64,000 nt of DNA from Dokdonia sp. (GTDB lineage Bacteria > Bacteroidota > Bacteroidia > Flavobacteriales > Flavobacteriaceae). The first letter of the stretch is position 1. Every line of letters begins with the position of its first letter. A model generated the notes under the pieces. The model ran no database searches, was not told the origin of the DNA, and saw nothing but the letters and a program-made list of their open reading frames with translations. The translations under genes and the position numbers were made by a program. Positions 1 to 8,550 of the stretch are shown in pieces. The stretch spans positions 269,956 through 333,955 of the forward strand of contig JAHDIF010000002.1 of NCBI GenBank assembly GCA_020630915.1. Reading direction: 5' to 3'.

Positions 1-844
1 TGGTTTAACGACCGATTTGGTACAGACGATAACGGTAGAAGATACTATAGCACCAGAATTCGTGGAGATAATTCCTGAAGATTTGACTGTAAGTTGTAGT
101 GAAATTCCAGAGGCAGATGTTCTTACGGCTCTTGACAATTGTTCTGTATCTGTAGATGTAGAGTTTTTCGAAACTTCAACGTATGATCCAGATGTCAATG
201 AAGATTACCAAATTATAAGAACTTGGATAACATCGGATGAATGCGGAAATAGTCAAATAATTGAGCAATTTATAGATGTTATTGCGACAGAAACAATAAC
301 CAATCTTCAAGGTGAAAGATGTGTTACTGAAGGAATTATTGATCTTAATGAATTTTTAGAAAATGAAGATGACAATTCTAATTGGCAAGTTGTCACTAAT
401 GGTGTTACATTAAATGATAATTTTTTAGACCCAACAGATCTTCAATTGGGAGATTACGTTTTTACATATTCTATAACGAATGATACGGGATGTGTGAGTA
501 CACAAGAATTAACATTAAATATTAATGATTCTTGTGGAGTGCTATCTTGTAATGATCCCGAAATCTCAGTTACAGTAACACCTAATGGTGATGCACACAA
601 CCAATTCTTTACAATATCAAACATTGAGTCATGTGGATATATTATCGATTTGAAAATTCTAAACAGATGGGGAGCGCTTATTTATGAGTCTAGTAATTAC
701 CAGAATGACTGGAGTGGAGAGACACCAAACAGTTCTGTTGGTAATTCGGGAAAGGTGCCTAGTGGAACATATTATTATATAATTAATCTTTTAAATAGTG
801 GCTCAGAACCTTATACAGGAGCCATCTATGTAGGAACAAACTAA
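1..844 (+). CDS. C-terminal part of a large secreted protein with type IX (type B, CHU_C) sorting domain; 5' end outside window
   Basis: The reading frame is open from the first bases of the window, so the gene starts upstream; a TTG at 17 lies in frame but is not a convincing start. The visible 280 residues hold Ig/HYR-like adhesin repeats (conserved Cys pairs, a DNCS motif) and then a roughly 90-residue gliding motility-associated C-terminal domain with the hallmarks TPNGD, NRWG and VPSGTYYY. This domain type directs export through the type IX secretion system and attachment to the cell surface. The PorP/SprF gene follows after 15 bp, the usual pairing for SprB-like adhesins and their SprF partner. 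The protein is probably a cell-surface adhesin; its ligand cannot be told. Confidence 0.85.
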   Translation, partial: GLTTDLVQTITVEDTIAPEFVEIIPEDLTVSCSEIPEADVLTALDNCSVSVDVEFFETSTYDPDVNEDYQIIRTWITSDECGNSQIIEQFIDVIATETITNLQGERCVTEGIIDLNEFLENEDDNSNWQVVTNGVTLNDNFLDPTDLQLGDYVFTYSITNDTGCVSTQELTLNINDSCGVLSCNDPEISVTVTPNGDAHNQFFTISNIESCGYIIDLKILNRWGALIYESSNYQNDWSGETPNSSVGNSGKVPSGTYYYIINLLNSGSEPYTGAIYVGTN

Positions 845-859
845 AATAACGAAAAGGTT

Positions 860-1798
860 ATGAAAAGATTTTTAAGAAGAACTTGTGCTGGAGTTGTATT
901 TCTATGCTGTTCAACAGCTATTGGACAGCAGTTACCGCAATTTACGCAGTATATGTTCAATACAATCTCTATAAATCCTGCCTATGCAGGAAGTAGAGAG
1001 ACGCTCAGTTTTGTTGGACTTCACAGAAGTCAATGGGCTGGTTTTGATGGAGGGCCACAAACCCAAACATTCTCGGTTCATTCACCTTTGCATAATGATA
1101 AAATTGGGCTGGGGTTATCCTTTATCAATGACAGATTAGGGTATGAGAATTTTTCTTATGTATATGGAGATTTCTCTTATACCCTTCAAGTTGGAGATAA
1201 TACAGAATTGGCTTTAGGCTTGAAAGCTGGCTTTACAACGTTTAACTTGGATAGTAATTTTTTAAATGATCCCACCGTTATTAATGATCCATTCTTTACT
1301 AATATAGATAATCGTTTTACTACAAATATTGGTGTTGGAGGATTCCTTCATAGCGATAGATGGTATTTAGGGTTATCCGCTCCTAGAATTATTAATAATG
1401 ATTATAATCAAGGAAATTCTAATAATACAGAATTTGTAGCACTAGAAAGAGTAAGTTACTATTTAACGGGAGGATATGTATTTGATGTATCTTCAAATAT
1501 AAAATTTAAGCCAGCTGCGCTGGTAAAAGCGACTAATGGCGCACCATTATCCTATGATATTTCTGGAAACTTTTTATTTAATGATAAATTATGGCTGGGA
1601 GCAGCATATCGAATCAATGAATCTTTAGGCGCTTTTGGCGCAATAGCAGATTTTCAAATCAATAAACAACTACGAATAGGTTATGCATATGAGATACCTA
1701 ATTCTGTTATAAGACCTTATACCAATGGTACGCATGAGGTGCTATTGATTTTTGAAATTCAAAAAAGTAAAAGAGTTAAGTCCCCAAGATATTTTTAA
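860..1798 (+). CDS. PorP/SprF family type IX secretion outer membrane protein
   Basis: This 312-residue protein has a signal peptide (about residues 1-22) and then the family signature QYMFNTISINPAYAG followed by RSQWAGFDGGPQT. The rest is alternating beta-strand sequence with glycine turns, as expected for an outer-membrane beta-barrel. PorP/SprF proteins help secrete or anchor type B type IX substrates, each usually encoded next to its cargo. Here the cargo would be the upstream CHU_C protein. The OmpA-like gene follows 12 bp downstream, so the three genes are probably one operon. Confidence 0.92.
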   Translation: MKRFLRRTCAGVVFLCCSTAIGQQLPQFTQYMFNTISINPAYAGSRETLSFVGLHRSQWAGFDGGPQTQTFSVHSPLHNDKIGLGLSFINDRLGYENFSYVYGDFSYTLQVGDNTELALGLKAGFTTFNLDSNFLNDPTVINDPFFTNIDNRFTTNIGVGGFLHSDRWYLGLSAPRIINNDYNQGNSNNTEFVALERVSYYLTGGYVFDVSSNIKFKPAALVKATNGAPLSYDISGNFLFNDKLWLGAAYRINESLGAFGAIADFQINKQLRIGYAYEIPNSVIRPYTNGTHEVLLIFEIQKSKRVKSPRYF

Positions 1799-1810
1799 AA
1801 ATAAACAACA

Positions 1811-3703
1811 ATGAGAGTTCGAATTATATTTATACTTTGCTTTATTACTAACTTCTTGATGTTAGGGCAAAAAAGGGTTGCAGATAATTTCTTTAATAAA
1901 TATTCTTACGTAAAGGCCAGTGAACTTTATGAAGAAGCATTTAATAAAGGAGATAGTAGCAGGTACATTTTAGAAAGATTAGGAGATTGTTATTACAATA
2001 ACTCAGATGTTGAAAATGCTGCAAAATGGCTTAGAATGGCTATTGAAAAATATCCTAATAAGATAGATAAATCATATATTCTAAAATATGTTCAGATTCA
2101 GCAAGGATTAGGAAATTATACAGAATCAGATAAATGGCTTGACGTTTTAAATGAATCTAATAGAAAAAATTCACAAAAAATAGAAGAATTAGTTTCTCTG
2201 GATGAGAGATTTGTGGAAATCAAGAATCTCGAGGTGAATTCAAAATATGCAGATTTTGGAATCTTTGTGCAAGATGATACAATCCTATTTGCATCTTCTC
2301 GTAATACGTCTAATGATGGAACAAGTAAAATTTATGGGTGGAATGAAGAACCATATTTAGATCTATATGAAGGGCAAATTTCAAATAATAATGAAATATC
2401 CCAAGTAACATTAATTAGTGGCCCTAAAATCAATACTAAGTTTCACGAATCTTCTGCTGTTATAACAAATGATGGATCTACGTTGTACTTTACAAGGGTT
2501 AATGTAAATAAGCGAAATAAACTTAATTTTGATGATGAGGGGACAACGCACCTAAAGTTGTATCGAGCTACTTTGATAAATGACGTTTGGGATGATATAG
2601 TAGAACTTCCCTTTAATAGCGATGATTATTCAACCGGACATCCAGCATTGAGTCCGGATAACAAAAAACTTTATTTTATATCCGACAGAGAAGGAGGTTT
2701 TGGACAAACTGATATTTATTATGTTACAAATGATAATAACACTTCTTATGGCACTCCTATCAATTTAGGAGATAAAGTAAACACAAAGGGACGAGAGATG
2801 TTCCCCTTTGTGAGTAAAGATAACACCTTGTATTTCTCGTCAGACAACCATATTAATATTGGGTTACTAGATATTTTTAAGTCAGATATCCTTAACGATG
2901 AGAAAGCAACAGCGCAGAACGTTGGAGCTCCATATAACAGCCGATCTGATGACTTTGCTTTTTTTATTAAGGAAAATGCTGAAAGTGGTTACTTTTCGTC
3001 TAACAGAAATGGAGGAAAAGGCAGTGACGACATATACAGTTTTGAAGTTTCGCAATGTTCTCAGAATGTAAAAGGGACACTAAGGGATAAAAATACCAAC
3101 GAGGTGATTGTTCAGGGAACAGTTAAATTGATTGATGAGTCTGGAAAAATAATAAAGGAAATAGAAACGAATACTCAAGGAGAATTTATCTTTAAAGAAG
3201 TCCCTTGTAATTCATCTTTTGTTGTCTTGGGCTCTATAGAAGATTATAAAGACGACCTAAAAGAAATACAAACAAGTGGCATCAAAAATGAGGATGTTGA
3301 TGTAGCGCTATTTTTAACACCATTAATAAATGATTGTGAGATCGTGCTCAACCCCATTTTCTTTGATTTTGATAAATGGAATATAAGAACTGATTCCAAG
3401 GTTGAGTTAGAAAACATTGTAGATGTGATGCGACAACATCCAGAAATGATGTTGAAAATAGAATCTCATACAGATAAGAGAGGAGGGGATACCTATAACT
3501 TAAAACTGTCCGATCGAAGAGCTAAATCTACTAGAGATTACTTAATTTCTAGAGGTATTGCTTCTAATAGATTTGTAAGTGCTTTAGGTTATGGGGAATC
3601 ACGGCCAGTAAATAACTGTTCTGAACAGGGAATTAATTGTTCAGAAGAGGAGCATCAAGAAAATAGAAGGTCACATTTTTATATAGAGGGATGCAACGAA
3701 TAA
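1811..3703 (+). CDS. PorE-like OmpA family lipo/periplasmic protein (TPR, beta-propeller, CarboxypepD-regulatory-like, OmpA)
   Basis: The 630-residue protein has a signal peptide (about 1-19), TPR-like helices (about 20-130), a WD40/PD40-type propeller (about 190-410, with repeats such as 'HPALSPDNKKLYFISDREGG'), a carboxypeptidase-regulatory-like beta sandwich (about 415-500) and an OmpA-type peptidoglycan-binding domain (about 510-630, with SHTDKRG and NRRSHFY). This is the domain order of PorE (PG1058), which ties the type IX apparatus to peptidoglycan. Flavobacteria carry many such paralogues beside porP/sprF-adhesin pairs, so it is probably an accessory of this locus rather than the core PorE. 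A terminator follows. Confidence 0.88.
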   Translation: MRVRIIFILCFITNFLMLGQKRVADNFFNKYSYVKASELYEEAFNKGDSSRYILERLGDCYYNNSDVENAAKWLRMAIEKYPNKIDKSYILKYVQIQQGLGNYTESDKWLDVLNESNRKNSQKIEELVSLDERFVEIKNLEVNSKYADFGIFVQDDTILFASSRNTSNDGTSKIYGWNEEPYLDLYEGQISNNNEISQVTLISGPKINTKFHESSAVITNDGSTLYFTRVNVNKRNKLNFDDEGTTHLKLYRATLINDVWDDIVELPFNSDDYSTGHPALSPDNKKLYFISDREGGFGQTDIYYVTNDNNTSYGTPINLGDKVNTKGREMFPFVSKDNTLYFSSDNHINIGLLDIFKSDILNDEKATAQNVGAPYNSRSDDFAFFIKENAESGYFSSNRNGGKGSDDIYSFEVSQCSQNVKGTLRDKNTNEVIVQGTVKLIDESGKIIKEIETNTQGEFIFKEVPCNSSFVVLGSIEDYKDDLKEIQTSGIKNEDVDVALFLTPLINDCEIVLNPIFFDFDKWNIRTDSKVELENIVDVMRQHPEMMLKIESHTDKRGGDTYNLKLSDRRAKSTRDYLISRGIASNRFVSALGYGESRPVNNCSEQGINCSEEEHQENRRSHFYIEGCNE

Positions 3704-3726
3704 TACAATTGCCCAGCTTACTAAAA

Positions 3727-3756
3727 AATGGCCTGCAGATGTAGGCCGTTTTTTTT
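3727..3756 (+). terminator. Rho-independent terminator after the PorP/OmpA operon
   Basis: A 7-bp stem (GGCCTGC / GTAGGCC, one G-T pair) with loop AGAT is followed by a run of eight T and preceded by six A. It lies 27 bp after the OmpA-like stop codon. Confidence 0.8.
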
Positions 3757-3822
3757 GGTCTATATTCTGAATAATGTGACTAGAAATATTTAAAGACTTG
3801 TAGGATGCTTGTATATTTTAAT

Positions 3823-3836
3823 GCTTTCGCGAAAGC
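3823..3836. repeat. Iterated palindrome GCTTTCGCGAAAGC, intergenic copy
   Basis: Exact copy. Here the symmetry extends to 28 bp (3816-3843), further than at the other sites read in this window. Confidence 0.9.
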
Positions 3837-4084
3837 ATTAAAAAAGCCAAAATATACAACATAACAAATGGGTCAGTTTCAATATTGTGTTGGGTGGAAT
3901 TTTAAAGAAAAAAATGAATTTTTGTCTTTTACTTTTAATAATAAACAGAGACACTTTGATTTTTAACTAATAATACCTCAATTAATTGATTTTAAAGTTT
4001 ATAATAAGTGGTTATGAAGTCATAAACTGCTCATTTATAATAAAAAAATGTAAGAAAAGTCAACATAATGAATTTAGAAGACAA

Positions 4085-4104
4085 AAAGGGGTAAAAGCCC
4101 CTTT
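4085..4104. promoter_or_regulatory. Hairpin AAAGGGG-loop-CCCCTTT upstream of the curlin genes
   Basis: A 7-bp perfect inverted repeat with a six-base loop and no T-run, so not an obvious terminator. A related hairpin (AGGGGTAAA...CCCTTTA) lies at 8160-8175 upstream of the third curlin-like gene. A role as an operator is inference. Confidence 0.3.
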
Positions 4105-4338
4105 AGCTCACAATGGCAGTGACATCCTAGCTTTCAGGAATAGAGGTATAATAATACTAATGTATTTGGTCGAAAATAAAATAGCTCCTAAAAAAAAAAA
4201 TGATAATAATTTTTAAATTTATATCGCATTTCAGTTTTATATCCTTTCCCCCCACTAAGAAATGACATTTCCCCCATAGTAGAGTATATAGACGCATTGC
4301 AGTAGGCAAGGTGATAGTAGAAGGACAATGTAGTCTTT

Positions 4339-4380
4339 ATGAAGTTGTATTTATTAACCATTTATATATTTATTAATTAA
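4339..4380 (+). CDS. Short upstream ORF (13 aa) in the leader of the first curlin gene
   Basis: The frame encodes MKLYLLTIYIFIN and stops 12 bp before the curlin start. The same peptide is encoded at 6351-6392 before the paralogous curlin gene, with only an AAG/AAA synonymous difference, inside a 38-nt identical block (4345-4382 and 6357-6394). Whether it is translated is unknown. The hydrophobic peptide could be a regulatory leader, or the block could be conserved as RNA. Confidence 0.4.
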   Translation: MKLYLLTIYIFIN

Positions 4381-4392
4381 ACCTTTTTTATT

Positions 4393-5916
4393 ATGAAAAA
4401 ATTATTTTTAGGTGCTGCGGCACTAATGTTAGGATCAGTTGCTTTTGCGCAAACAAATCCTTGGACTGTAGTCCCAAATGCTACTCCGCCAACACCAGTA
4501 GCTGAAATAGCTACAAATCAGAGTGCTTTACCTACAGCAAATGCTGCAGAAACAGCTCAAAACGGGACAGATAATAAACTTACCATATCTCAAGCTGGAA
4601 CATCACAAAGTGCTTGGACAGATCAGAATGGAACGAGCAATCAAGCTCTTATTTCCCAAACTGGAGATGTCTCTGCTATTAGCGGTAATTTAAATGCTGT
4701 AGAGTTGCGTCAAGTAGGGGATTATGACGAGTCTACGGTTCTTCAACAAGGAGACGAGAATCAGGCATACATCTCACAAGCAGGAGCAAGTTTAGACGCT
4801 TCAACGGCTAACCAAATTTTCTTACAGCAAGGTACAGCTAATCAAGCAGAGCGGAATGTAGCCTCTGTAGAGCAAGGAGGTATTTCCAATGAGGCAAATG
4901 TGATTCAGACTTATGATGATAATTCTGCACGTGTAAATCAATCGGGTAATGATAATGATTTACGTCTTAGACAAGATGGAGGTCCTAATGACGGAGCTAA
5001 CAATCCTAGTCTTGGGCAAATTGCGGATGTAGACCAAGGTGGTGATGGAAATGATGCTAAAATCCTTCAAGGTACAAATGAAGCTCCTGGATTAACTTCA
5101 GCTAATGTAGCGCGTGTTGATCAGTTTGGTATGAATGGAAGCGTTCGTCAGTATCAGAACGTAACAGCAGACCCTGCTTCTGGAAATACTCAGAACAATA
5201 ATGTTGCTTACGCTGGGCAGACAGGTAATGATAATATAACTGAACAAGATCAGTTAGGAGAAGCAAATTTAGCTTTTGCATCTCAATCTGGAGATTCTAA
5301 TTATTCAAAACAAGATCAATATGATACTGAAAACCTTGCAGTATCTTATCAATCTGGTAATGGAGGTATCTCATTTCAAACTCAATCAGGTAATACCAAT
5401 GAAGCTTGGACTGAACAAACTGGAGATGGAAGTTACAATTATCAAGTACAAGATGGAGATGATAACTATGCTAGAACTGATCAAGATGGTACTAACGGGT
5501 ATTCTGATCAATTCCAAACAGGAGATCGTAATAGCGCTGAGCTAACGCAATCAGGTGGGGATGCAAATTACTCTACGAGTACTCAAATGGGTAATGATAA
5601 CGCTATAACGAGCACTCAGACTGGAGACTTAAACGAGATCGACGTGTTACAAATGGGAGACTTTAGTGTTGCAACAATTACACAAACAGGAACTTCACAA
5701 GCAGCTTTAATAACTCAGTATGATGGGCAGAGTGCATTAGTAACACAAGGTGGTATGAATAACCAGGCTAATATTTTACAACAAGGCCCTTCTGGAACTA
5801 GTACTGTAGATCCTAGCACGAGATTCTCAGTAGGTGCTATGGGAGCGGGCACTGCATTAAACCTTGGTGATCAAGTAGGTGTTTTAAATATTGCTCCTAT
5901 AGGTAATAATAACTAA
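4393..5916 (+). CDS. Large curlin-repeat amyloid subunit (CsgA-like), paralogue 1
   Basis: This 507-residue protein has a clear signal peptide (1-20, ending in AFAQ) and then about twenty imperfect curlin repeats of the type Q-x-G-x-x-N-x-A-x-x-x-Q, for example 'ISQTGD', 'VLQQGDENQAYISQAG' and 'LTQSGGDANYSTSTQMGND'. Such strand-loop-strand units stack into the amyloid cross-beta core of curli fibres. It is more than three times longer than E. coli CsgA (five repeats). The downstream paralogue and csgE, csgF and csgG indicate export through CsgG. It is poor in Lys and rich in Gln, Asn and Gly. It is most likely a major extracellular fibre subunit; which of the two large paralogues dominates cannot be told. 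Confidence 0.9.
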   Translation: MKKLFLGAAALMLGSVAFAQTNPWTVVPNATPPTPVAEIATNQSALPTANAAETAQNGTDNKLTISQAGTSQSAWTDQNGTSNQALISQTGDVSAISGNLNAVELRQVGDYDESTVLQQGDENQAYISQAGASLDASTANQIFLQQGTANQAERNVASVEQGGISNEANVIQTYDDNSARVNQSGNDNDLRLRQDGGPNDGANNPSLGQIADVDQGGDGNDAKILQGTNEAPGLTSANVARVDQFGMNGSVRQYQNVTADPASGNTQNNNVAYAGQTGNDNITEQDQLGEANLAFASQSGDSNYSKQDQYDTENLAVSYQSGNGGISFQTQSGNTNEAWTEQTGDGSYNYQVQDGDDNYARTDQDGTNGYSDQFQTGDRNSAELTQSGGDANYSTSTQMGNDNAITSTQTGDLNEIDVLQMGDFSVATITQTGTSQAALITQYDGQSALVTQGGMNNQANILQQGPSGTSTVDPSTRFSVGAMGAGTALNLGDQVGVLNIAPIGNNN

Positions 5917-5971
5917 GACATAATTTATAAAGTAGGAGATATCTTTTTCTTGCTAAATATTCCATAGAATC

Positions 5972-6003
5972 AGGGAAAAAGCAATTGTTTTTTCCCTTTT
6001 TTA
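5972..6003 (+). terminator. Terminator between the two large curlin genes
   Basis: Stem AGGGAAAAA / TTTTTTCCCT with loop GCAATTG, followed by a T-run. It lies about 55 bp after the first curlin stop, so the paralogues are probably separate or partly separate transcripts. Confidence 0.75.
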
Positions 6004-6350
6004 TGGTTAAAATAATACTTTTTTAAGCAATTATATTGAGTAGGAGGTATGAGTAAGAAATTTATAAAAGGATATCAACTAGCTTGTAAGAAAAACCTTC
6101 TAACCGTATTTTTTATAGGCAATTCTGTAAGATTAAAAAATGATTTAAAACACACATTATCAGTATCTTATAAAAAATTATTTTATTTTATGCGTCCCTT
6201 ATCGAAAAGAGTTTTATTCTTTTTTTTAGAATATTAATTTTATCTACATTTATCAAAGTAATTAAAGTTTCCCTCCATAATTACATTCCCTCATCGTAAA
6301 AATATTAAGACGGACTACTTTAGGAAGATGAAGAAGATAAAGAAAGTCTC
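6004..6350. other. Intergenic region between curlin paralogues
   Basis: Roughly 350 bp, AT-rich. A 62-codon frame at 6049-6237 follows an AGGAGG sequence but has a biased Lys/Phe/Leu composition and no recognisable features; it was not called. Two C-rich boxes (TTTCCCTCC near 6268 and ATTCCCTC near 6285) resemble those before the first curlin gene, less perfectly and with a different spacing. Confidence 0.5.
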
Positions 6351-6392
6351 ATGAAATTGTATTTATTAACCATTTATATATTTATTAATTAA
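6351..6392 (+). CDS. Short upstream ORF (13 aa) in the leader of the second curlin gene
   Basis: It encodes the same peptide, MKLYLLTIYIFIN, as the leader of the first curlin gene and ends 11 bp before the curlin ATG. The flanking DNA outside the block is not conserved, so the leader itself seems to be what is kept. Translation is unproven. Confidence 0.4.
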   Translation: MKLYLLTIYIFIN

Positions 6393-6403
6393 ACTTTTTT
6401 ATT

Positions 6404-7921
6404 ATGAAAAAAATGATTTTAGGTGTTGCGGCACTGGCATTTGGAGCTTTTGCATTTGGGCAAACGAATCCATTTGGCAATATACCAGCAACTCCACCAA
6501 CAGCTGTTTCTAACGTTGCTCAAAATTTGGGTCCAGCTACGGCAAATGCCTCTGAGACTATTCAAGATGGAGCAGCCAATGCAACAACAGTGATGCAAGC
6601 CGGAACATCGCAGAGCGCTTTTGTAAACCAAAATGGTGATGGTAACCAAACGTTGATCTCCCAAACTGGTAATGTAGATACTACAAGTGGTAATATGAAT
6701 GCTGTAGAGGTTCAACAAATAGGTTCTTATGATGAATCTACTATATTACAAGAAGGAGATTTGAATCAGGCTTATATCGAACAAACAGGAGTAAGTGCAG
6801 ACGCAACTACCGCAAATCAAATTTTCTTACAGCAAGGTACTGGACAGCAAGCAGAGCGTAATGCAGCTTCTATCGTGCAAGGTGGTGTAAGTAATGAGGC
6901 AAATGTTAGACAGACGTTTGATGATAACGCGGCAACTGTAGAACAATCAGGTAATAATAATGATTTAAAACTTCGTCAAGATGGAGGTCCTAATGATGGT
7001 CCTTCTAATGCAAGTTTAGGACAGATTGCAGATGCGGTTCAATCAGGAGATAATAATGATGCAAAAATCAAACAAGGTACTGCTGAAGCACCTGGAGATA
7101 CTTCGGCAAATATGGCATTAGTTAGACAAATTGGTGATGGGAATAGCGTGCGACAATATCAGAATGTGACTACAGATCCTGCTTCTGGAGCACAAGGAGA
7201 TAATAACTACGTGCTTACATATCAATTTGGGACTAATGGAATTGTTGAACAAGACCAATTTGGAGAAGCAAACCACGCTTTTGCTTTACAAGCAGGAAGT
7301 AACAACTATACGAAACAGAACCAAGTAGATACAGAAAACCATCTTATTTCCGTACAACAAGGAACTAATGGTGTGGTTTTTCAGGATCAATCTGGAAATA
7401 CCAATGATGCTAGAGCATATCAATTCAATAATGCAAATTATTCTAATCAAGTTCAGTCAGGAGATAATAACTATGCAGATGTTGAACAGAGAGGGGCTAA
7501 CGGATATTCTGATCAAGCCCAAAATGGAGATAATAATTATGCTGACTTGACACAAACTAATGGCTCTGATAACTGGTCTACAAGTTCTCAACTAGGAAAT
7601 AATAATAGTATCACAAGTAGTCAAGACGGTAGCTTTAATGAGATAGATGTTTTACAGACAGGAGATTTTAGTGTTGCTCAAATAACACAAACTGGAGTTT
7701 CTCAAGCTGCTCTTATCACTCAATACGATGGCCAAAGTGCTATAGTCACTCAAGGAGGTATGAATAACCAAGCTAATATTCTGCAACAAGGACCTGCAGG
7801 TGTAAATACCGTAGATGCTTCTACAAGATTTTCAGGTACAGCCATGCCAGCGGGAAGTGCACTTAATCTTGGGGATTTAGTAAACGACTTAGTTACACCA
7901 TTAATTGGTAACCATAACTAA
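6404..7921 (+). CDS. Large curlin-repeat amyloid subunit (CsgA-like), paralogue 2
   Basis: At 505 residues this is a full-length paralogue of the preceding gene: same signal peptide style (1-20, ending in AFGQ), same order of curlin repeats and a near-identical C-terminal segment (for example 'ITQYDGQSA' and 'VTQGGMNNQANILQQGP'). Repeats follow Q-x-G-x-x-N-x-A. It should be exported by the CsgG/E/F system encoded downstream and copolymerise with paralogue 1. The pair look like an old tandem duplication: the coding regions have drifted while the short leader has not. Confidence 0.9.
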   Translation: MKKMILGVAALAFGAFAFGQTNPFGNIPATPPTAVSNVAQNLGPATANASETIQDGAANATTVMQAGTSQSAFVNQNGDGNQTLISQTGNVDTTSGNMNAVEVQQIGSYDESTILQEGDLNQAYIEQTGVSADATTANQIFLQQGTGQQAERNAASIVQGGVSNEANVRQTFDDNAATVEQSGNNNDLKLRQDGGPNDGPSNASLGQIADAVQSGDNNDAKIKQGTAEAPGDTSANMALVRQIGDGNSVRQYQNVTTDPASGAQGDNNYVLTYQFGTNGIVEQDQFGEANHAFALQAGSNNYTKQNQVDTENHLISVQQGTNGVVFQDQSGNTNDARAYQFNNANYSNQVQSGDNNYADVEQRGANGYSDQAQNGDNNYADLTQTNGSDNWSTSSQLGNNNSITSSQDGSFNEIDVLQTGDFSVAQITQTGVSQAALITQYDGQSAIVTQGGMNNQANILQQGPAGVNTVDASTRFSGTAMPAGSALNLGDLVNDLVTPLIGNHN

Positions 7922-7954
7922 TATTACAACTTTCTTATATAATAGATATATTTA

Positions 7955-7984
7955 AAATAGAGGAACGGAAACGTTCCTCTATTT
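7955..7984 (+). terminator. Hairpin terminator after second curlin gene
   Basis: A 13-bp perfect stem (arms AAATAGAGGAACG / CGTTCCTCTATTT) closed by a GAAA tetraloop lies 33 bp after the stop. The T-run is short, so termination may be partial. Confidence 0.65.
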
Positions 7985-8550
7985 GATTCTAGAATTCTTA
8001 ACAAATGGTTTTTTTTGCTTTCGCGAAAGCGAAAATATCCTATTTATATTTTTAGTTTCAAAATTTAGTATTATAAGATGCTAAATGCACTATTTTCTCG
8101 GTTATTAAAGCATACATGCATTGTAAGAAATTACTGTAAATTTTTGTATTGTAGGAAATAGGGGTAAATACCCTTTATTTGGGTTAAGTACAATAAAATT
8201 AAAGGTTAACAGCACGTTTTACAGTTAGTGATAGTATCATTTTATCGAAAACCATATTTCTGTCCTTGAAACTCAATAAAATATCGATACATTTACATTG
8301 TCTAGGAAGCTTGGTTCATTATTGCGATAGGTCTTAGATAATTCTTCCCCCACTTAGTATAAAGATATATTTCAGAAAACGACTGCCCTATACAGCGTAT
8401 ATACGTATATAGAAGTGTATTGTTTGTATAGAGCATTTTAAGAAAAAACATATAGATCGTAAGAAGGAGATCTGGCGAGTAACTTGTTTTATGCTAATTA
8501 GAAGATGCTTGCTAAAGTCTAGATTAAAAATGGAACCAAATAGCTGTGTT
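7985..8550. other. Intergenic region upstream of the csgB-like/csgEFG operon
   Basis: About 565 bp, AT-rich, with no convincing gene. It contains an iterated palindrome (8017-8030), a hairpin AGGGGTAAA...CCCTTTA (8160-8175) and a C-rich box CCCCCACTTAG at 8347-8357. The box is close to CCCCCACTAAG at 4248-4258, before the first curlin gene. It probably holds the promoter of the csgEFG operon, but no clean TAnnTTTG box was found. Confidence 0.5.
8017..8030. repeat. Iterated palindrome GCTTTCGCGAAAGC, intergenic copy
   Basis: Exact copy between the second curlin gene and the csgB-like gene. The next exact copy is not until 22713. Confidence 0.9.

Larger units (their letters stand above)
3757..4338. 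other. Long intergenic region upstream of the curli locus
   Basis: About 580 bp of AT-rich DNA without a convincing gene. It holds a 28-bp perfect palindrome at 3816-3843 centred on GCTTTCGCGAAAGC. A hairpin at 4085-4104 has arms AAAGGGG/CCCCTTT and loop TAAAAG. Two C-rich boxes lie at 4245-4253 and 4268-4275 (TTTCCCCCC and TTTCCCCC, 23 bp apart). The hairpin and C-rich boxes have look-alikes before the third curlin-like gene and may be regulatory. An open frame at 3986-4216 is Lys/Ile-rich and shows no coding character. Confidence 0.6.

Noticed and set aside
3986-4216. 76-codon frame upstream of the curlin genes
   Set aside because: No ATG start, Lys/Ile/Asn-rich composition expected from AT-rich noncoding DNA, interrupted by a strong hairpin, and no recognisable domain.
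6049-6237. 62-codon frame between the curlin genes, preceded by AGGAGG
   Set aside because: Shine-Dalgarno sequences are weak evidence in Bacteroidetes, and the product is a biased Lys/Phe/Leu string without features.
4393-7921. Tandem DNA repeats suggestive of a CRISPR or satellite array
   Set aside because: The periodicity is in phase with curlin protein repeats and varies at synonymous positions; there are no spacers of constant length.
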